Origin: Rhizomicrobium sp.
GTDB lineage: Bacteria > Pseudomonadota > Alphaproteobacteria > Micropepsales > Micropepsaceae
Direction of reading: 5' to 3'
DNA length: 64,000 nucleotides
Assembly (NCBI GenBank): GCA_037200045.1
Contig: JBBCHM010000001.1
Location: forward strand, 62,001-126,000
Numbering within the stretch: the stretch's first letter is position 1; each line of letters begins with the position of its first letter. Positions 1-9,884 of this stretch are shown here, one piece after another. A model generated the notes under the pieces. That model was not told the origin of the DNA, did not search any database, and saw only the letters and a list, made by a program, of their open reading frames with translations. Made by a program: the position numbers and the translations under genes.

Positions 1-233
1 ACCGCGGCCAGACCACGCGCAAGGACGCCGCCGGCGCGATCCTCTATGCCGCCGAGAAGGGCACCTGGATGGCGCTGCAGGCGATCCAGTGCCTGGGCGG
101 CAACGGCTATATCAACGACTATCCGACGGGGCGGCTCCTGCGCGACGCCAAGCTCTATGAGATCGGCGCCGGCACCAGCGAAATCCGCCGCTGGCTCATC
201 GGCCGGGAATTGTTCGAGGAGAGCGGGAATTGA
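1..233 (+). CDS. Isovaleryl-CoA dehydrogenase, C-terminal part (cut by window edge)
   Basis: The reading frame is open from base 3 to the TGA at 231-233 and gives the last 76 residues of an acyl-CoA dehydrogenase. The C-terminal motifs [10 protein letters not shown] and [18 protein letters not shown] belong to the FAD-dependent acyl-CoA dehydrogenase family. These enzymes introduce the alpha-beta double bond into an acyl-CoA and pass electrons to ETF. Its stop overlaps the start of the methylcrotonyl-CoA carboxylase beta gene, which points to isovaleryl-CoA as substrate, the preceding step in leucine breakdown. The substrate is inferred from context; the family is clear. Confidence 0.9.
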   Translation, partial: RGQTTRKDAAGAILYAAEKGTWMALQAIQCLGGNGYINDYPTGRLLRDAKLYEIGAGTSEIRRWLIGRELFEESGN

Positions 234-1825
234 TGACGGCACTCAAATCCTCCCTCGCCCCCAGCTCCCCCGCCTTCAAAACCAACGCCGCGGCCATGGC
301 GGCGCTGGTCGAGGAACTGCGCGCGCGTCAGGCGATCGCCGCCCTCGGCGGCGACGAGCGCTCGCGCAAGCGCCATACCGAACGGGGCAAGCTGCTTCCC
401 CGCGAGCGGGTCGAGCGGCTGGTGGACCCGGGTTCGCCCTTCCTCGAACTGTCGCCGCTCGCCGCCTATGGCATGTACGAAGGCGATATCCATGGCGCCG
501 GGATCATCACCGGCATCGGCCGTGTCGCGGGCCGCGAATGCGTCATCGTCTGCAACGACGCGACCATCAAGGGCGGCACCTATTATCCGCTCACCGTGAA
601 GAAGCATTTGCGGGCGCAGGAGATCGCGGTGCAGAACCGTCTGCCCTGCATCTATCTGGTCGATAGCGGCGGCGCCAATCTGCCCAACCAGGCGGAGATC
701 TTCCCCGACCGCGATTATTTCGGCCGCATCTTCTTCAACCAGGCCACCATGTCGGCCGCCGGCATTCCGCAGATCGCCTCCGTCATGGGCTCCTGCACCG
801 CCGGCGGTGCCTATGTCCCGGCGATGAGCGACGAGACCATCATCGTCAAAGGGCAGGGCACCATCTTCCTCGCCGGCCCGCCCTTGGTGAAGGCCGCCAC
901 CGGCGAGATCGTCACGGCGGAAGACCTCGGCGGCGCGGATGTGCATGCCCGCCAGTCCGGCGTCGCCGACCACTATGCCAATGACGACACCCACGCCCTG
1001 GCCATCGTCCGCCATATCGTCGCTGGCCTGAACACGGCCAAGCAGCCGAACATCCCGCTCAAGACGCCGAGGCCGCCCGCCTACGACATCGCCGAGCTCG
1101 ACGGCATCGTGCCGCCCAGCCTCGCCACGCAATACGACGCCCGCGAGATCATCGCGCGGCTGGTCGACGGCTCTGAGTTCGACGAGTTCAAGAAGCTCTA
1201 CGGCACCACCATCGTCACCGGCTTCGCCCATCTCGAAGGCATCCCGGTCGGCATCGTCGCCAACAACGGCATCCTGTTCAGCGAGAGCGCGCTGAAGGCG
1301 GCGCACTTCATCGAGCTGTGCTGCCAGCGCAGGATCCCGCTTCTGTTCCTGCAGAACATCTCCGGTTTCATGGTGGGCAAAAAATACGAGGCCGGCGGCA
1401 TCGCCAAGGACGGGGCCAAGATGGTGACCGCGGTCGCCAACGCCCAAGTGCCCAAGATCACGCTGATCGTCGGCGGCTCCTACGGCGCCGGCAATTACGG
1501 CATGTGCGGCCGCGCCTTCAGCCCGCGCTTCCTGTTCTCCTGGCCCAACAGCCGCATCTCCGTGATGGGCGGCGAGCAGGCGGCGGCCGTCCTCGCCACC
1601 GTCCACCGCGACGCCGACACATGGACGCCGGAAGAGGCGGAGGCCTTCAAACGGCCGATCCGCGAGCGCTTCGAGGCCGAAGGCAATCCCTACCACGCCA
1701 CCGCCCGCCTCTGGGACGACGGCATCATCGCGCCCGCCGACACGCGCCGCGTGCTCGCACTCGCCTTCAGCGCCTGCCTCAACGCCCCCATCGCCGAAAC
1801 AAAGTTCGGCGTCTTCCGGATGTGA
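233..1825 (+). CDS. mccB: Methylcrotonyl-CoA carboxylase, carboxyltransferase (beta) subunit
   Basis: A 530-residue carboxyltransferase, the usual length for MCC beta. It transfers CO2 from biotin to 3-methylcrotonyl-CoA, giving 3-methylglutaconyl-CoA in leucine catabolism. The N-terminal half has the acyl-CoA site region ([33 protein letters not shown]), which is diagnostic of MCC rather than propionyl-CoA carboxylase. The C-terminal half has [18 protein letters not shown] and [15 protein letters not shown]. The ATG at 233 overlaps the upstream dehydrogenase stop. A TTG at 230 would add one residue and is less likely. The stop at 1823-1825 overlaps the mccA start, so the genes are translationally coupled. 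Confidence 0.95.
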   Translation: MTALKSSLAPSSPAFKTNAAAMAALVEELRARQAIAALGGDERSRKRHTERGKLLPRERVERLVDPGSPFLELSPLAAYGMYEGDIHGAGIITGIGRVAGRECVIVCNDATIKGGTYYPLTVKKHLRAQEIAVQNRLPCIYLVDSGGANLPNQAEIFPDRDYFGRIFFNQATMSAAGIPQIASVMGSCTAGGAYVPAMSDETIIVKGQGTIFLAGPPLVKAATGEIVTAEDLGGADVHARQSGVADHYANDDTHALAIVRHIVAGLNTAKQPNIPLKTPRPPAYDIAELDGIVPPSLATQYDAREIIARLVDGSEFDEFKKLYGTTIVTGFAHLEGIPVGIVANNGILFSESALKAAHFIELCCQRRIPLLFLQNISGFMVGKKYEAGGIAKDGAKMVTAVANAQVPKITLIVGGSYGAGNYGMCGRAFSPRFLFSWPNSRISVMGGEQAAAVLATVHRDADTWTPEEAEAFKRPIRERFEAEGNPYHATARLWDDGIIAPADTRRVLALAFSACLNAPIAETKFGVFRM

Positions 1826-3711
1826 TGATGTTCCGCTCCCTCCTGATCGCCAATCGCGGCGAGATCGCCGTTCGCGTCATCCGCACCGCCCGCCGGCTGG
1901 GCCTGCGCACCGTCGCGGTCTATTCCGACGCCGATGCCGGCGCCGCCCATGTCGCACTGGCAGACGTGGCCCTGCGCCTCGGCCCGCCGCCGCCGCGCGA
2001 ATCCTATCTCAACATCGCCGCGGTGCTCGCCGCCGCGAAGCAGAGCGGCGCCGAGGCCATCCATCCCGGCTACGGCTTCCTGTCGGAGAATGCGGAGTTC
2101 GCCGAGGCCTGCGCGGCGGCCGGCATCGTCTTCGTCGGCCCGCCGCCGGCGGCGATCCGCGCCATGGGCCTCAAAGACCGCGCCAAGGCGCTGATGGCCA
2201 AGGCCGGCGTGCCGGTGGTGCCGGGCTATCTCGGAGACGATCAGTCTGCGGATCGTCTCCAGGCCGAGGCCGACCGGATCGGCTATCCCGTGCTGATCAA
2301 GGCGGTCGCCGGCGGCGGCGGCAAGGGCATGCGCAAGGTCGAGCAGGCGGCGGAGTTCGCGGGCGCGCTGGAAGGGGCCCAGCGCGAGGCAAGCGGCGCC
2401 TTCGGCAACGATGCCGTGCTGATCGAGAAGTATGTCTCGCGCCCGCGCCATATCGAGGTCCAGGTCTTCGCCGACGCCCATGGCAACGCCGTCCATCTCT
2501 TCGAGCGCGACTGCTCGCTGCAAAGGCGCCACCAGAAGGTGATCGAGGAGGCGCCCGCACCGGGGATGTCGCCGGAGATGCGCGCCGCGATCGGCGCCGT
2601 AGCGGTCAAGGCGGCGAAGGCGGTGGCCTATGTCGGCGCCGGCACGATCGAGTTCATCGCCGATGCCTCGGACGGGCTCCGCCCCGACCGCATCTGGTTC
2701 ATGGAGATGAACACCAGGCTGCAGGTCGAGCATCCGGTGACCGAGGCGATCACCGGCACCGACCTCGTCGAATGGCAATTGCGCGTCGCGTGTGGCGAAA
2801 CGCTGCCCAGGACGCAGGATCAACTCGCCATCGACGGCCATGCGGTGGAAGTCCGCCTCTATGCGGAAGATCCCCAATCCGGCTTTCTGCCGTCGATCGG
2901 CACCCTCGAAAGGCTGCGCTTCCCGAGCGAGGTCCGCATCGATACCGGCGTTCGGCAGGGCGATACGGTCACGCCGTTCTACGATCCGATGATCGCCAAG
3001 GTGATCGCGCACGACGCGACCCGCAGCGGCACCATCGCCAAGCTGGCGCGGGCGCTCGAACAGGTCCGCATCGCCGGCCTCAAGACCAATAACGGCTTCC
3101 TGATCCGCACACTCCACCATCCGGAGTTCATCGCGGGCGAGGTCGATACCGGCTTCATCGCGCGCCATCTCGCGCAATTGCTGCCGCCTGCAGCCCCGCC
3201 GCCGCACATCCTGGCCGCGGCCACGCACTTTATCGTGCACGAGAAACCCCTACCGGGCGGCGACCCCTGGAACGCGCGCGACGGATTCCGCCTCGGCGCC
3301 TCGCGTCCGGCCGCGGTCGAGTTTTTGGTCGATGGCCGGCGCATCCTCGCCGAAGCACGGCCCGCGCCGGGCGTGGAGATCTTGCGCCTCGCCTCGGGGG
3401 CTCTCGCGGCGATGGAGAACGGCCTCACCTATATCGTGGCGCTCTACGATCCCTTCGAAGCGGCGGACGCCTCCGGCGCTCCCACCGATCGCGTCGTGAC
3501 GCCGATGCCGGGCAAGATCGTCCAGCTCTTCGTGCGCGAGGGCGACCAGGTCGCCAAGGGCCAGCCGCTCGCCATCCTCGAAGCCATGAAGATGGAGCAC
3601 ACCCTGTCCGCACCCGCCGCCGCCACAGTCGAGGCTATCGCGGTGGCGCTCGGCGACCAGGTCGGCGAAGGCACCATCGTCGTGCGCTTCGCGGCGCCGG
3701 AACAAGTGTAG
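1825..3711 (+). CDS. mccA: Methylcrotonyl-CoA carboxylase, biotin carboxylase/carrier (alpha) subunit
   Basis: A 628-residue alpha subunit that carboxylates its own biotin with ATP and bicarbonate. The order is an N-terminal biotin carboxylase domain (SLLIANRGEIAVRVIRTA), an ATP-grasp glycine-rich loop (AGGGGKGMRKVE, about residue 160), the active-site stretch MEMNTRLQVEHPVTE (about residue 290), and a C-terminal biotinyl domain with EAMKMEH. The lysine in that motif, near residue 589, should be biotinylated. The start is ATG at 1825, or the adjacent ATG at 1828; either overlaps or abuts the mccB stop. Together with mccB it forms the complete MCC enzyme. Confidence 0.95.
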   Translation: MMFRSLLIANRGEIAVRVIRTARRLGLRTVAVYSDADAGAAHVALADVALRLGPPPPRESYLNIAAVLAAAKQSGAEAIHPGYGFLSENAEFAEACAAAGIVFVGPPPAAIRAMGLKDRAKALMAKAGVPVVPGYLGDDQSADRLQAEADRIGYPVLIKAVAGGGGKGMRKVEQAAEFAGALEGAQREASGAFGNDAVLIEKYVSRPRHIEVQVFADAHGNAVHLFERDCSLQRRHQKVIEEAPAPGMSPEMRAAIGAVAVKAAKAVAYVGAGTIEFIADASDGLRPDRIWFMEMNTRLQVEHPVTEAITGTDLVEWQLRVACGETLPRTQDQLAIDGHAVEVRLYAEDPQSGFLPSIGTLERLRFPSEVRIDTGVRQGDTVTPFYDPMIAKVIAHDATRSGTIAKLARALEQVRIAGLKTNNGFLIRTLHHPEFIAGEVDTGFIARHLAQLLPPAAPPPHILAAATHFIVHEKPLPGGDPWNARDGFRLGASRPAAVEFLVDGRRILAEARPAPGVEILRLASGALAAMENGLTYIVALYDPFEAADASGAPTDRVVTPMPGKIVQLFVREGDQVAKGQPLAILEAMKMEHTLSAPAAATVEAIAVALGDQVGEGTIVVRFAAPEQV

Positions 3712-3788
3712 CGCTGCTGTCGTGGCCCGCTAAAACCTTCCTTTTGAAGTAGCGGCTTGGACGGTTGCGGCTTCGGACCGCCCGCCTC

Positions 3789-3950
3789 CGCGAAGGCCGC
3801 GTGCTGGAGGTTGCCCAAGGCGCGCGCCTGGCGCTTCGGCACAATCTCGGCCTCGGCGGCGCATGCGTCGTGACGCTCTACCCAGAGCAACCGAACGCGG
3901 GGCAACGCGGTCGGACGGGTCTCGCTCGTCAGGATGCCGCGCCTTTCTAG
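3789..3950 (+). pseudogene. Thiolase C-terminal remnant
   Basis: One forward frame reads through a segment with ARLALRHNLGLGGACVVTLY and stops at 3948-3950. This resembles the extreme C-terminus of SCP2/SCPx-type thiolases, which end in a similar HNxGLGGAxVVTLY block. No catalytic region precedes it; upstream the frame becomes meaningless before the mccA stop at 3711. I read it as the tail left after deletion of a thiolase gene. It converges on and overlaps by four bases the end of the oxidoreductase on the other strand. The identification rests on about 25 residues. Confidence 0.45.
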
Positions 3951-4921
3951 AGCTTCACCATCATTTTTCCCGTGTTCACGCCGTTCAGCAGCGCGATCAG
4001 CGCGGCGCTCGCATTCTCGATGCCATCCATGATCGTTTCCCGATACTCCACCTTCTCCGCCTTGATCCAGGCGGTCATCTCTTCCAGGAATTTCGGATGA
4101 AGGTCGTCGAAGTCGGTGGTGACGAAGCCGCGGATGTTGATCCGATTGTAGATGATGGAAGACAGATTGCGCACCCCGATCGGATCGTCGTTATAGGTCG
4201 AGATCATGCCGCACACGGCGACGCGGCCGAGGCTGTTCATGCACGCCAATGCGGCTTCGAGGTGCTCGCCGCCGACATTGTCGAAATAGACGTCGATGCC
4301 TTTGGGGGCCGCTTCCCGCAGGGCCTCCGCGATCGGTCGGCGCTTGTAATTGATCACGCCGTTCAGTCCGAGAGATTTGAGCCAGTTCGCCTTGTTGTCG
4401 CTGCCGGTGCTGCCGATCACCGTGGCGCCCTTCAGTCTGGCAACCTGCACCGCGATGGAGCCGACCGCGCCGGCCGCGGTCGAGACGAAAACCGTCTCGC
4501 CGGCCTGCATTTTCGCGATGGCCAGAAGCCCGCCATAGGCGACGAAACCGGTCCCGCCCAGGACGTGCAGATAGACGGTCAGCGGCAGCGCGGGATCGGG
4601 CGAAAGCTTGCCGAGATACCGCCCGTCGGCGACGAAATGCTCGCGGTAGCCGAAGGCGGAGCGCACGATGTCGCCCTCGCGGAAATCGGCGTGGCGCGAT
4701 TGCGTCACCCGCCCGAGCGCAAATCCCATCACCGTCGTGTTCAGCGCGTGGCCGTGGGAGAGGCGCGGCCGCGTCGCCGGATCGATGCTGAGATAGACAT
4801 TCTCGACCGCGACCTCGCCGTCCCGCGGTTCCGGCAGAACGGTCTCGACAAGCTTGAAGCCGTCCTCTTCCAGCGCACCCTTCGGCGTTCGCACCAGATG
4901 GAGTTCTCTCGTTGCCGTCAT
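3947..4921 (-). CDS. NADP-dependent oxidoreductase, zinc-independent MDR family (CurA/leukotriene reductase type)
   Basis: A 324-residue medium-chain dehydrogenase/reductase without the zinc-binding cysteines. The N-terminal GroES-like domain has ENVYLSIDPATRPRLS, typical of the prostaglandin reductase/CurA branch. The nucleotide-binding loop is STAAGAVGSIAVQVARLKG, followed by VIGSTGSDNKANWLK. Members reduce activated C=C bonds of enones using NADPH; the substrate here is unknown. The start at 4921 is chosen because a strong Shine-Dalgarno (GAGGAGG) sits about seven bases upstream; a longer frame to 4936 lacks support. The pobA remnant ends 11 bases upstream on the same strand. Confidence 0.88.
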   Translation of the reverse strand: MTATRELHLVRTPKGALEEDGFKLVETVLPEPRDGEVAVENVYLSIDPATRPRLSHGHALNTTVMGFALGRVTQSRHADFREGDIVRSAFGYREHFVADGRYLGKLSPDPALPLTVYLHVLGGTGFVAYGGLLAIAKMQAGETVFVSTAAGAVGSIAVQVARLKGATVIGSTGSDNKANWLKSLGLNGVINYKRRPIAEALREAAPKGIDVYFDNVGGEHLEAALACMNSLGRVAVCGMISTYNDDPIGVRNLSSIIYNRINIRGFVTTDFDDLHPKFLEEMTAWIKAEKVEYRETIMDGIENASAALIALLNGVNTGKMMVKL

Positions 4922-4932
4922 GGAATTCCTCC

Positions 4933-5736
<804 letters not shown>

Positions 5737-5741
<5 letters not shown>

Positions 5742-6383
5742 GCGCATAGACGAACTGATTCTCGCAATAGGCGCCCGTCACTGATGTGATCTTGACCAGC
5801 AACAGCGGGATTGCGCGTGAACCCTTTGAGATGTCCGGCTTGCGTGTGATGGCGCCGATTATCGAGATCGAGGGCACCCTTGATGCCCAGGCCCTTCATC
5901 GCCGCGCCAATGCCGGCGAGCGTCGCAGTGTAATCGTTACCTCGTGCCACGACGGCGAAGCCGGGTTTCTTGAACAGGACGAAGCGCACATTCTTGGCGA
6001 GCGAAAGCGGCGCGGGCTGCACGATGCACGTCGAATGGAGCGGAAAGATGATAAAGCCGGGCGAGACCGACGCATTGGAACGCCGTTCGAGAACCTCCAG
6101 TCCGTAGTGTCGTCGCGGACCGCTCCGAGTACCAGCATGTCCAGAAGCGATACGCCGAAAATACGTCCTTGCGCCAAAGGTGACGCGCCAGTGCGGCGCG
6201 CAAATTTATCAGGTGGTGTTCGATGCCCCGTTTATCCTTGGGATCGAGCGATGTCTCGTCGACCGCAAAATCCTCGATCGACTCGAACCCCTTCAACATA
6301 TTGTGTTTGTTCTCGAGGTATGTCTGGGCCGCCAGCGCCACATTGGACGCATGCCGGTCCGATTTCAGGTTCGTTTTGGCCAT
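5737..6383 (-). pseudogene. Decayed copy of the HEPN-like gene, N-terminal half only
   Basis: Translation from 6383 gives MAKTNLKSD and continues nearly identical to the first 215 or so codons of the intact gene at 42383-43798, but in pieces. The frame shifts near 6170 (after the LWRKDVF stretch) and again further on; the segment APLSLAKNVRFVLFKKPGF appears in a third phase. Homology stops at about 5737, so the C-terminal HEPN-like domain is absent. It is clearly a non-functional duplicate and part of the 0.9-kb direct repeat. Confidence 0.85.
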
Positions 6384-6605
6384 GCGATTGGACCGCGTGA
6401 AAGCGCCGGAGTCGGCGTATCCGCCCGGTCTGAACTCAATGGCTTCGAGTGCGAGTCATCCGCCGATTCTCGCCGTGAACAAATGCCGATTTCCCGCCTC
6501 GGATTTTTCCACGGATTTCGGTGCCGAAGTCTGCTTTTGTACGCCGTTCGGTGCCGAATAGAACAAACGGCCGATTTCAAAAGTCCGCGGGAACCCTGGA
6601 AATAA

Positions 6606-6654
6606 TGGTGGGCGCGGCAGGGATTGAACCTGCGACCTATCCCGTGTGAAGGGA
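6606..6654 (-). other. attL candidate: 3' fragment of a tRNA-Val gene
   Basis: Forty-nine bases correspond to the anticodon arm, variable loop, T arm, acceptor 3' strand and encoded CCA of tRNA-Val(CAC), with 45 of 49 identical to the intact gene at 44032-44106. The match ends inside the anticodon stem. The 15-base segment TCCCGTGTGAAGGGA (plus strand, 6640-6654) is the last shared block and the best guess for the crossover core. The D arm and the 5' acceptor strand are missing, so this cannot encode a tRNA. It is the usual signature of an island inserted at a tRNA 3' end. Confidence 0.8.
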
Positions 6655-7089
6655 AGTAATAGCTATTATAGCTCAACGTGTTAACTCAAATTAACGGCCT
6701 TTTCCACGATTTTTCCACGGCCTGATGGATCGGGACGAACGCCATCCCGTGCGTGCTCGCTATCAATCGTAGGATGGCGCGGTTTTGATAAGATCAGCAG
6801 AGGATGGGGTTTCTGCTCGCATCGAGACGGTGCTGAAGATCGCGGCCGCTCGCGCCCGGTACGCGCACGTCGAGGATCAGGCCCCCCGGCGGATCCGTCG
6901 TGCCGGAGGTTCATCAGTTCCTCGGCGAGGCGAAGCCGAGCGGTTAGAGCCCCGCCGACAGGATGAGCTCCGAAGGGATTGACGATGATAACGAGCGGCG
7001 AAGTTATTTGCGTCAACTCGGATCGCCTGCCGTCCGCGGTTCGCTCTCGGTAGAGCCGCTGATGCGGGTGACGACACCGACGCGGTCGG
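6655..7089. other. Gene-poor stretch inside the left island end, with a possible response-regulator remnant
   Basis: I see no complete gene in these 435 bases. On the minus strand, 6794-6890 reads GLILDVRVPGASGRDLQ and then runs to a stop. This resembles the phosphoacceptor-aspartate region of FixJ/NarL-type receiver domains. The preceding frames are broken, so at most this is a scrap of a regulator gene. A second TTTTCCACG-type repeat occurs near 6700, similar to the ones flanking both tRNA copies. Confidence 0.4.
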
Positions 7090-7653
7090 TCAGGCGTAGT
7101 CGATTCGACGACCTGCAAGCTGGATGATTTTCGGCCGCAGATCGGAAAGTATAGTAATGGCGCGGACCTCCTCGCCGCGGAGCCGCCACGTCAGGGCGCT
7201 CATGAGTTGGAGCACCAAGGCGAAAGGCTCGTCGCCGTTCGTCGGAGCCTGGAGCCGCCACCAATCGCCCGCCTCTGCATACATCTTGTTGCGCAGGAAG
7301 AGCATGCCTTTGCGTAGGATGGATTGTTCTTCGACGCTCAGCCAGCCGATCTTGAGCAAGCGGTTGAGCTTGCCGCTTTCGTCGACCATATCGTTCGGGT
7401 CGAGAGAGAGTAACGCCTCGATCTGTTCCGGACTTGCGAAGGCCACAGCCTTGCTTTGGCCGAGTTGGGCCATATCGGGGAGCGCCGGCAGCGACAAGCC
7501 GGCGCTGGCATCGAGCTCGAGCGCGATCCTGTGACCGGCATCCGACTGCGCAAGTCGCCGGTCCATGATGAGCGAGTCGATATCCTGCACAAGCCGCGAT
7601 TCAGCTGCATGCGCAAGCCTTCCGCGTTGGCGGTCGTGATCGTCACTGCTCAT
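7090..7653 (-). CDS. Unrecognised 187-residue protein, last gene of the Hsp70/TIR operon
   Basis: No family recognised. It is hydrophilic, without signal peptide or membrane helix, and begins MSSDDHDRQRG. The middle is helical and acidic (ASPEQIEALLSLDPND), and the C-terminal part has SILRKGMLFLRNKMYAEAGDWW, resembling a single helical-repeat unit. The ATG at 7653 overlaps the upstream small gene by 11 bases, so it belongs to the operon. It may be a short TPR-like adaptor to the larger helical-repeat proteins, which is inference only. Confidence 0.7.
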   Translation of the reverse strand: MSSDDHDRQRGRLAHAAESRLVQDIDSLIMDRRLAQSDAGHRIALELDASAGLSLPALPDMAQLGQSKAVAFASPEQIEALLSLDPNDMVDESGKLNRLLKIGWLSVEEQSILRKGMLFLRNKMYAEAGDWWRLQAPTNGDEPFALVLQLMSALTWRLRGEEVRAITILSDLRPKIIQLAGRRIDYA

Positions 7654-7879
7654 GCGTCTTCTCTCGAAAGCGAGCGACCACTTCCAGGTACGTTTCCGCG
7701 CTCAGGTCGCTGAGGCCGGATATGCTGTCGTGCACATCGGCGGCATCTCCGGAGCGCCAAGTCGGCTGACCTAGATTCGGCAAGCGGCCCATAAGGGCGC
7801 TGCGGAACGCCTTGGACCGGATGGTGGGCATCTTGCCGCCGTCCTGTTTGGCGGTGAGCTTCTTATCTTCGTCGGGCAT
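7643..7879 (-). CDS. Small protein (78 aa) of the Hsp70/TIR operon
   Basis: A 78-residue, lysine-rich N-terminus (MPDEDKKLTAKQDGGK) followed by RSKAFRSALMGRLPNL and an acidic tail. No family recognised. The start at 7879 is supported by an AGGAGG about eight bases upstream. It lies 12 bases after the TPR membrane gene and overlaps the next gene by 11 bases. That packing is the main evidence that it is real. Confidence 0.65.
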   Translation of the reverse strand: MPDEDKKLTAKQDGGKMPTIRSKAFRSALMGRLPNLGQPTWRSGDAADVHDSISGLSDLSAETYLEVVARFREKTHEQ

Positions 7880-7891
7880 GGTGCCGTCCTC

Positions 7892-9862
7892 CTAAATCAT
7901 CGCAAGACTGCTGCTCAACTCGACAATGGCCGTGTGTTCGAGCGTCTTGATGGCGTCCATTGTCTGTTCGAGCGTCCGCAAATTGCCGCTGTATTCCTCT
8001 TTGAGATTGGCCAGGCGCTCGAAGCGCGCCATCTCGCCCCGCCGCAGAACGTCTTCCAGCAATCCGCTCAAATAACGCGCACGGTCGCGCAGGGCCGCGA
8101 CTGTCGGCTCTTCGTGCTCATAGTCGGGCCTCGCACGCAGATCGATGAGCAGCGGTTCGAACTCCTGAAAGCGCCCGAGTTCGTTGACCAGCGCCCGCCG
8201 CGTCTCGGCGGCCAGCGTGGGGTCGCGCAGGAAGCGGGCGGACGCGGAACGAAACACGCCGAGCAGATCGCGTCGCCTTTCCTCCACGGCTTGATCCTGC
8301 ATCAGGATCGCGCGTGCATGATGGCTGACCAAGCCCATGACGACCGCGGCCTCTATCCATTGGCGCGCGCGCGCGCGCATGTCGCGCTGCGTCCAATAGC
8401 AAAGGCCGCCCAAGGCCGCGAGCAGGTCTCGGTTGCGGGGATCGAGTTGAAGGCCGCGCAGCAGCGGATCGGCCATGCGTTCGAACGCCGTTTGAGACAC
8501 TCTGCCAGGCTTTTCCGCCATAGCGCGGCCGAGCGCGAGGATGAAGAGTATGCCGCGATAGACATTGCGGGGAAATGCCAGGTCCGCATCCTCGACCGGA
8601 GAGAACACATCCTCGGCCGTATCGTAGTCGACCGGCGGCAAGCCTGAGGGCATATAGCGCTCGGCGAATTGTTCCGCTTCCGCAACGGCCGCCGCGGTAT
8701 TGCCTTCGACCAGGGCCGCGCGCGTCGACAGGCCAATGCGCATCACCTCCAGCGCGGCTGACTGTTTTTCATCGAACCCCGGGAGCCGCGCGATATTGCT
8801 CAGGATGTCCAACGCCGCTCCGGCGGCTTTTCGCCTGACAGCCTTCGATAGGTCGCTCATGGCGATGTTCAGGCGCACCGGCAACACGGCATCTCTGAGA
8901 GAACCGAGCGCGATCACGCGGTCGAAGCAGATCTGCGCGGCTTCGACGTCGCCCCGCCCAAGGAGCCCCTCGGCCTTGTACAGCAGACAAACGCTTTCAT
9001 TGTGGCTGAAGGGCAGCGACAAGCTCGCGAGCGCTTGCCTGCTTTTGTCGAAGCACTCGAGCGCTTCGTCGTACTTTCCTGCAAATCCGAGCGCCAGACC
9101 GAGCGTATACTGCGCCATCGCGTTCTTGGGCGCGGCAGAAACCACTTCGGTGAGATCGGCAACGACGCCATCCAGAAGCTTCTGGCGATAGTCGGCCGTC
9201 TCCCCTTCCGCCGGATAACTGTAAACCTGTAGCGCAGCATAGCTGCGCAGATAGAAGAATTCGAGCTGGTCGCTCTTTTCCAATTTCAGTTCCCGGATGT
9301 CCGCGGCCTTCACCAGGGCCGCGCGATAATCGGCGTCCCATACTTTTTGTGCCAGTTCGCCCAATCTGAGCTTTTGGGCCGCCCGGCCCGCGTCCCGGAA
9401 CGGGCCGGGAAGCGAGATGACTCCGATCGACACCAGAAGTAGCGTCACATCGATGGCCAGGAGGAGGAACAGCGCGGTCAGCACGATGGCCTGGCGCTCG
9501 GGTGAAACCTCGACGAAGATTGCTTGAGACCCGTTGACCGGCTCGGGCAGTCGAGATGCGGCCTGAAGCCGTTCCTGATTGAGCTGAGCTTCCACTTCCG
9601 CGCGTTGCCGCTCGAGCTCGGCTTTGCGCGCATTCAGCCGCGCGATATTTTCCTCCGCCGGTGCGTTCCACCCGAATAGAGTGCCGACGGGCAGGCCTTT
9701 CGGCGTGGCGCCGGCGAAGAATATGACCAGTGTCGCGATGGCGAAGACCGCAATTGTCCCGAGCCTGCGCCCGGTCGCGCCTTCTTCCTCCGTGCCGCGT
9801 CTGAAGACGGCCACGGCAAAGACACCCGCTGCAGCCCATGCGATCCAAGCCAGGTAGATCAT
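7892..9862 (-). CDS. Membrane-anchored helical-repeat (TPR-like) protein, 656 aa
   Basis: The N-terminus has two membrane helices (about residues 3-20 and 34-51), then a charged coiled coil rich in Glu/Arg/Gln (about 70-110), and a third helix (about 126-150, ALFLLLAIDVTLLLVSIGV). The remaining 500 residues are alpha-helical with TPR-like units, for example AMAQYTLGLALGFAGKYDEA followed by LECFDKSRQALA, and EGLLGRGDVEAAQICFDRVI. TPRs bind peptides, often chaperone tails, so this could dock the Hsp70s to the membrane; that is inference. It lies 22 bases after the 558-aa gene. The whole family is unknown to me. Confidence 0.8.
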   Translation of the reverse strand: MIYLAWIAWAAAGVFAVAVFRRGTEEEGATGRRLGTIAVFAIATLVIFFAGATPKGLPVGTLFGWNAPAEENIARLNARKAELERQRAEVEAQLNQERLQAASRLPEPVNGSQAIFVEVSPERQAIVLTALFLLLAIDVTLLLVSIGVISLPGPFRDAGRAAQKLRLGELAQKVWDADYRAALVKAADIRELKLEKSDQLEFFYLRSYAALQVYSYPAEGETADYRQKLLDGVVADLTEVVSAAPKNAMAQYTLGLALGFAGKYDEALECFDKSRQALASLSLPFSHNESVCLLYKAEGLLGRGDVEAAQICFDRVIALGSLRDAVLPVRLNIAMSDLSKAVRRKAAGAALDILSNIARLPGFDEKQSAALEVMRIGLSTRAALVEGNTAAAVAEAEQFAERYMPSGLPPVDYDTAEDVFSPVEDADLAFPRNVYRGILFILALGRAMAEKPGRVSQTAFERMADPLLRGLQLDPRNRDLLAALGGLCYWTQRDMRARARQWIEAAVVMGLVSHHARAILMQDQAVEERRRDLLGVFRSASARFLRDPTLAAETRRALVNELGRFQEFEPLLIDLRARPDYEHEEPTVAALRDRARYLSGLLEDVLRRGEMARFERLANLKEEYSGNLRTLEQTMDAIKTLEHTAIVELSSSLAMI

Positions 9863-9884
9863 GGCGACGCCCTTTCAGATCCGA

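Noticed and set aside
155..1696. Long reverse frame opposite mccB
   Set aside because: Shadow frame with low-complexity Gly/Ala/Arg/Asp; mccB on the other strand is unambiguous.
5742..6400. Forward-strand ORFs over the left repeat
   Set aside because: They are antisense to the decayed HEPN-like gene and have no coding signature.
6384..6605. CRISPR-like short repeats around the tRNA copies
   Set aside because: The TTTTCCACGG units occur only two or three times with no regular spacers and no cas genes; they are att-flanking repeats.
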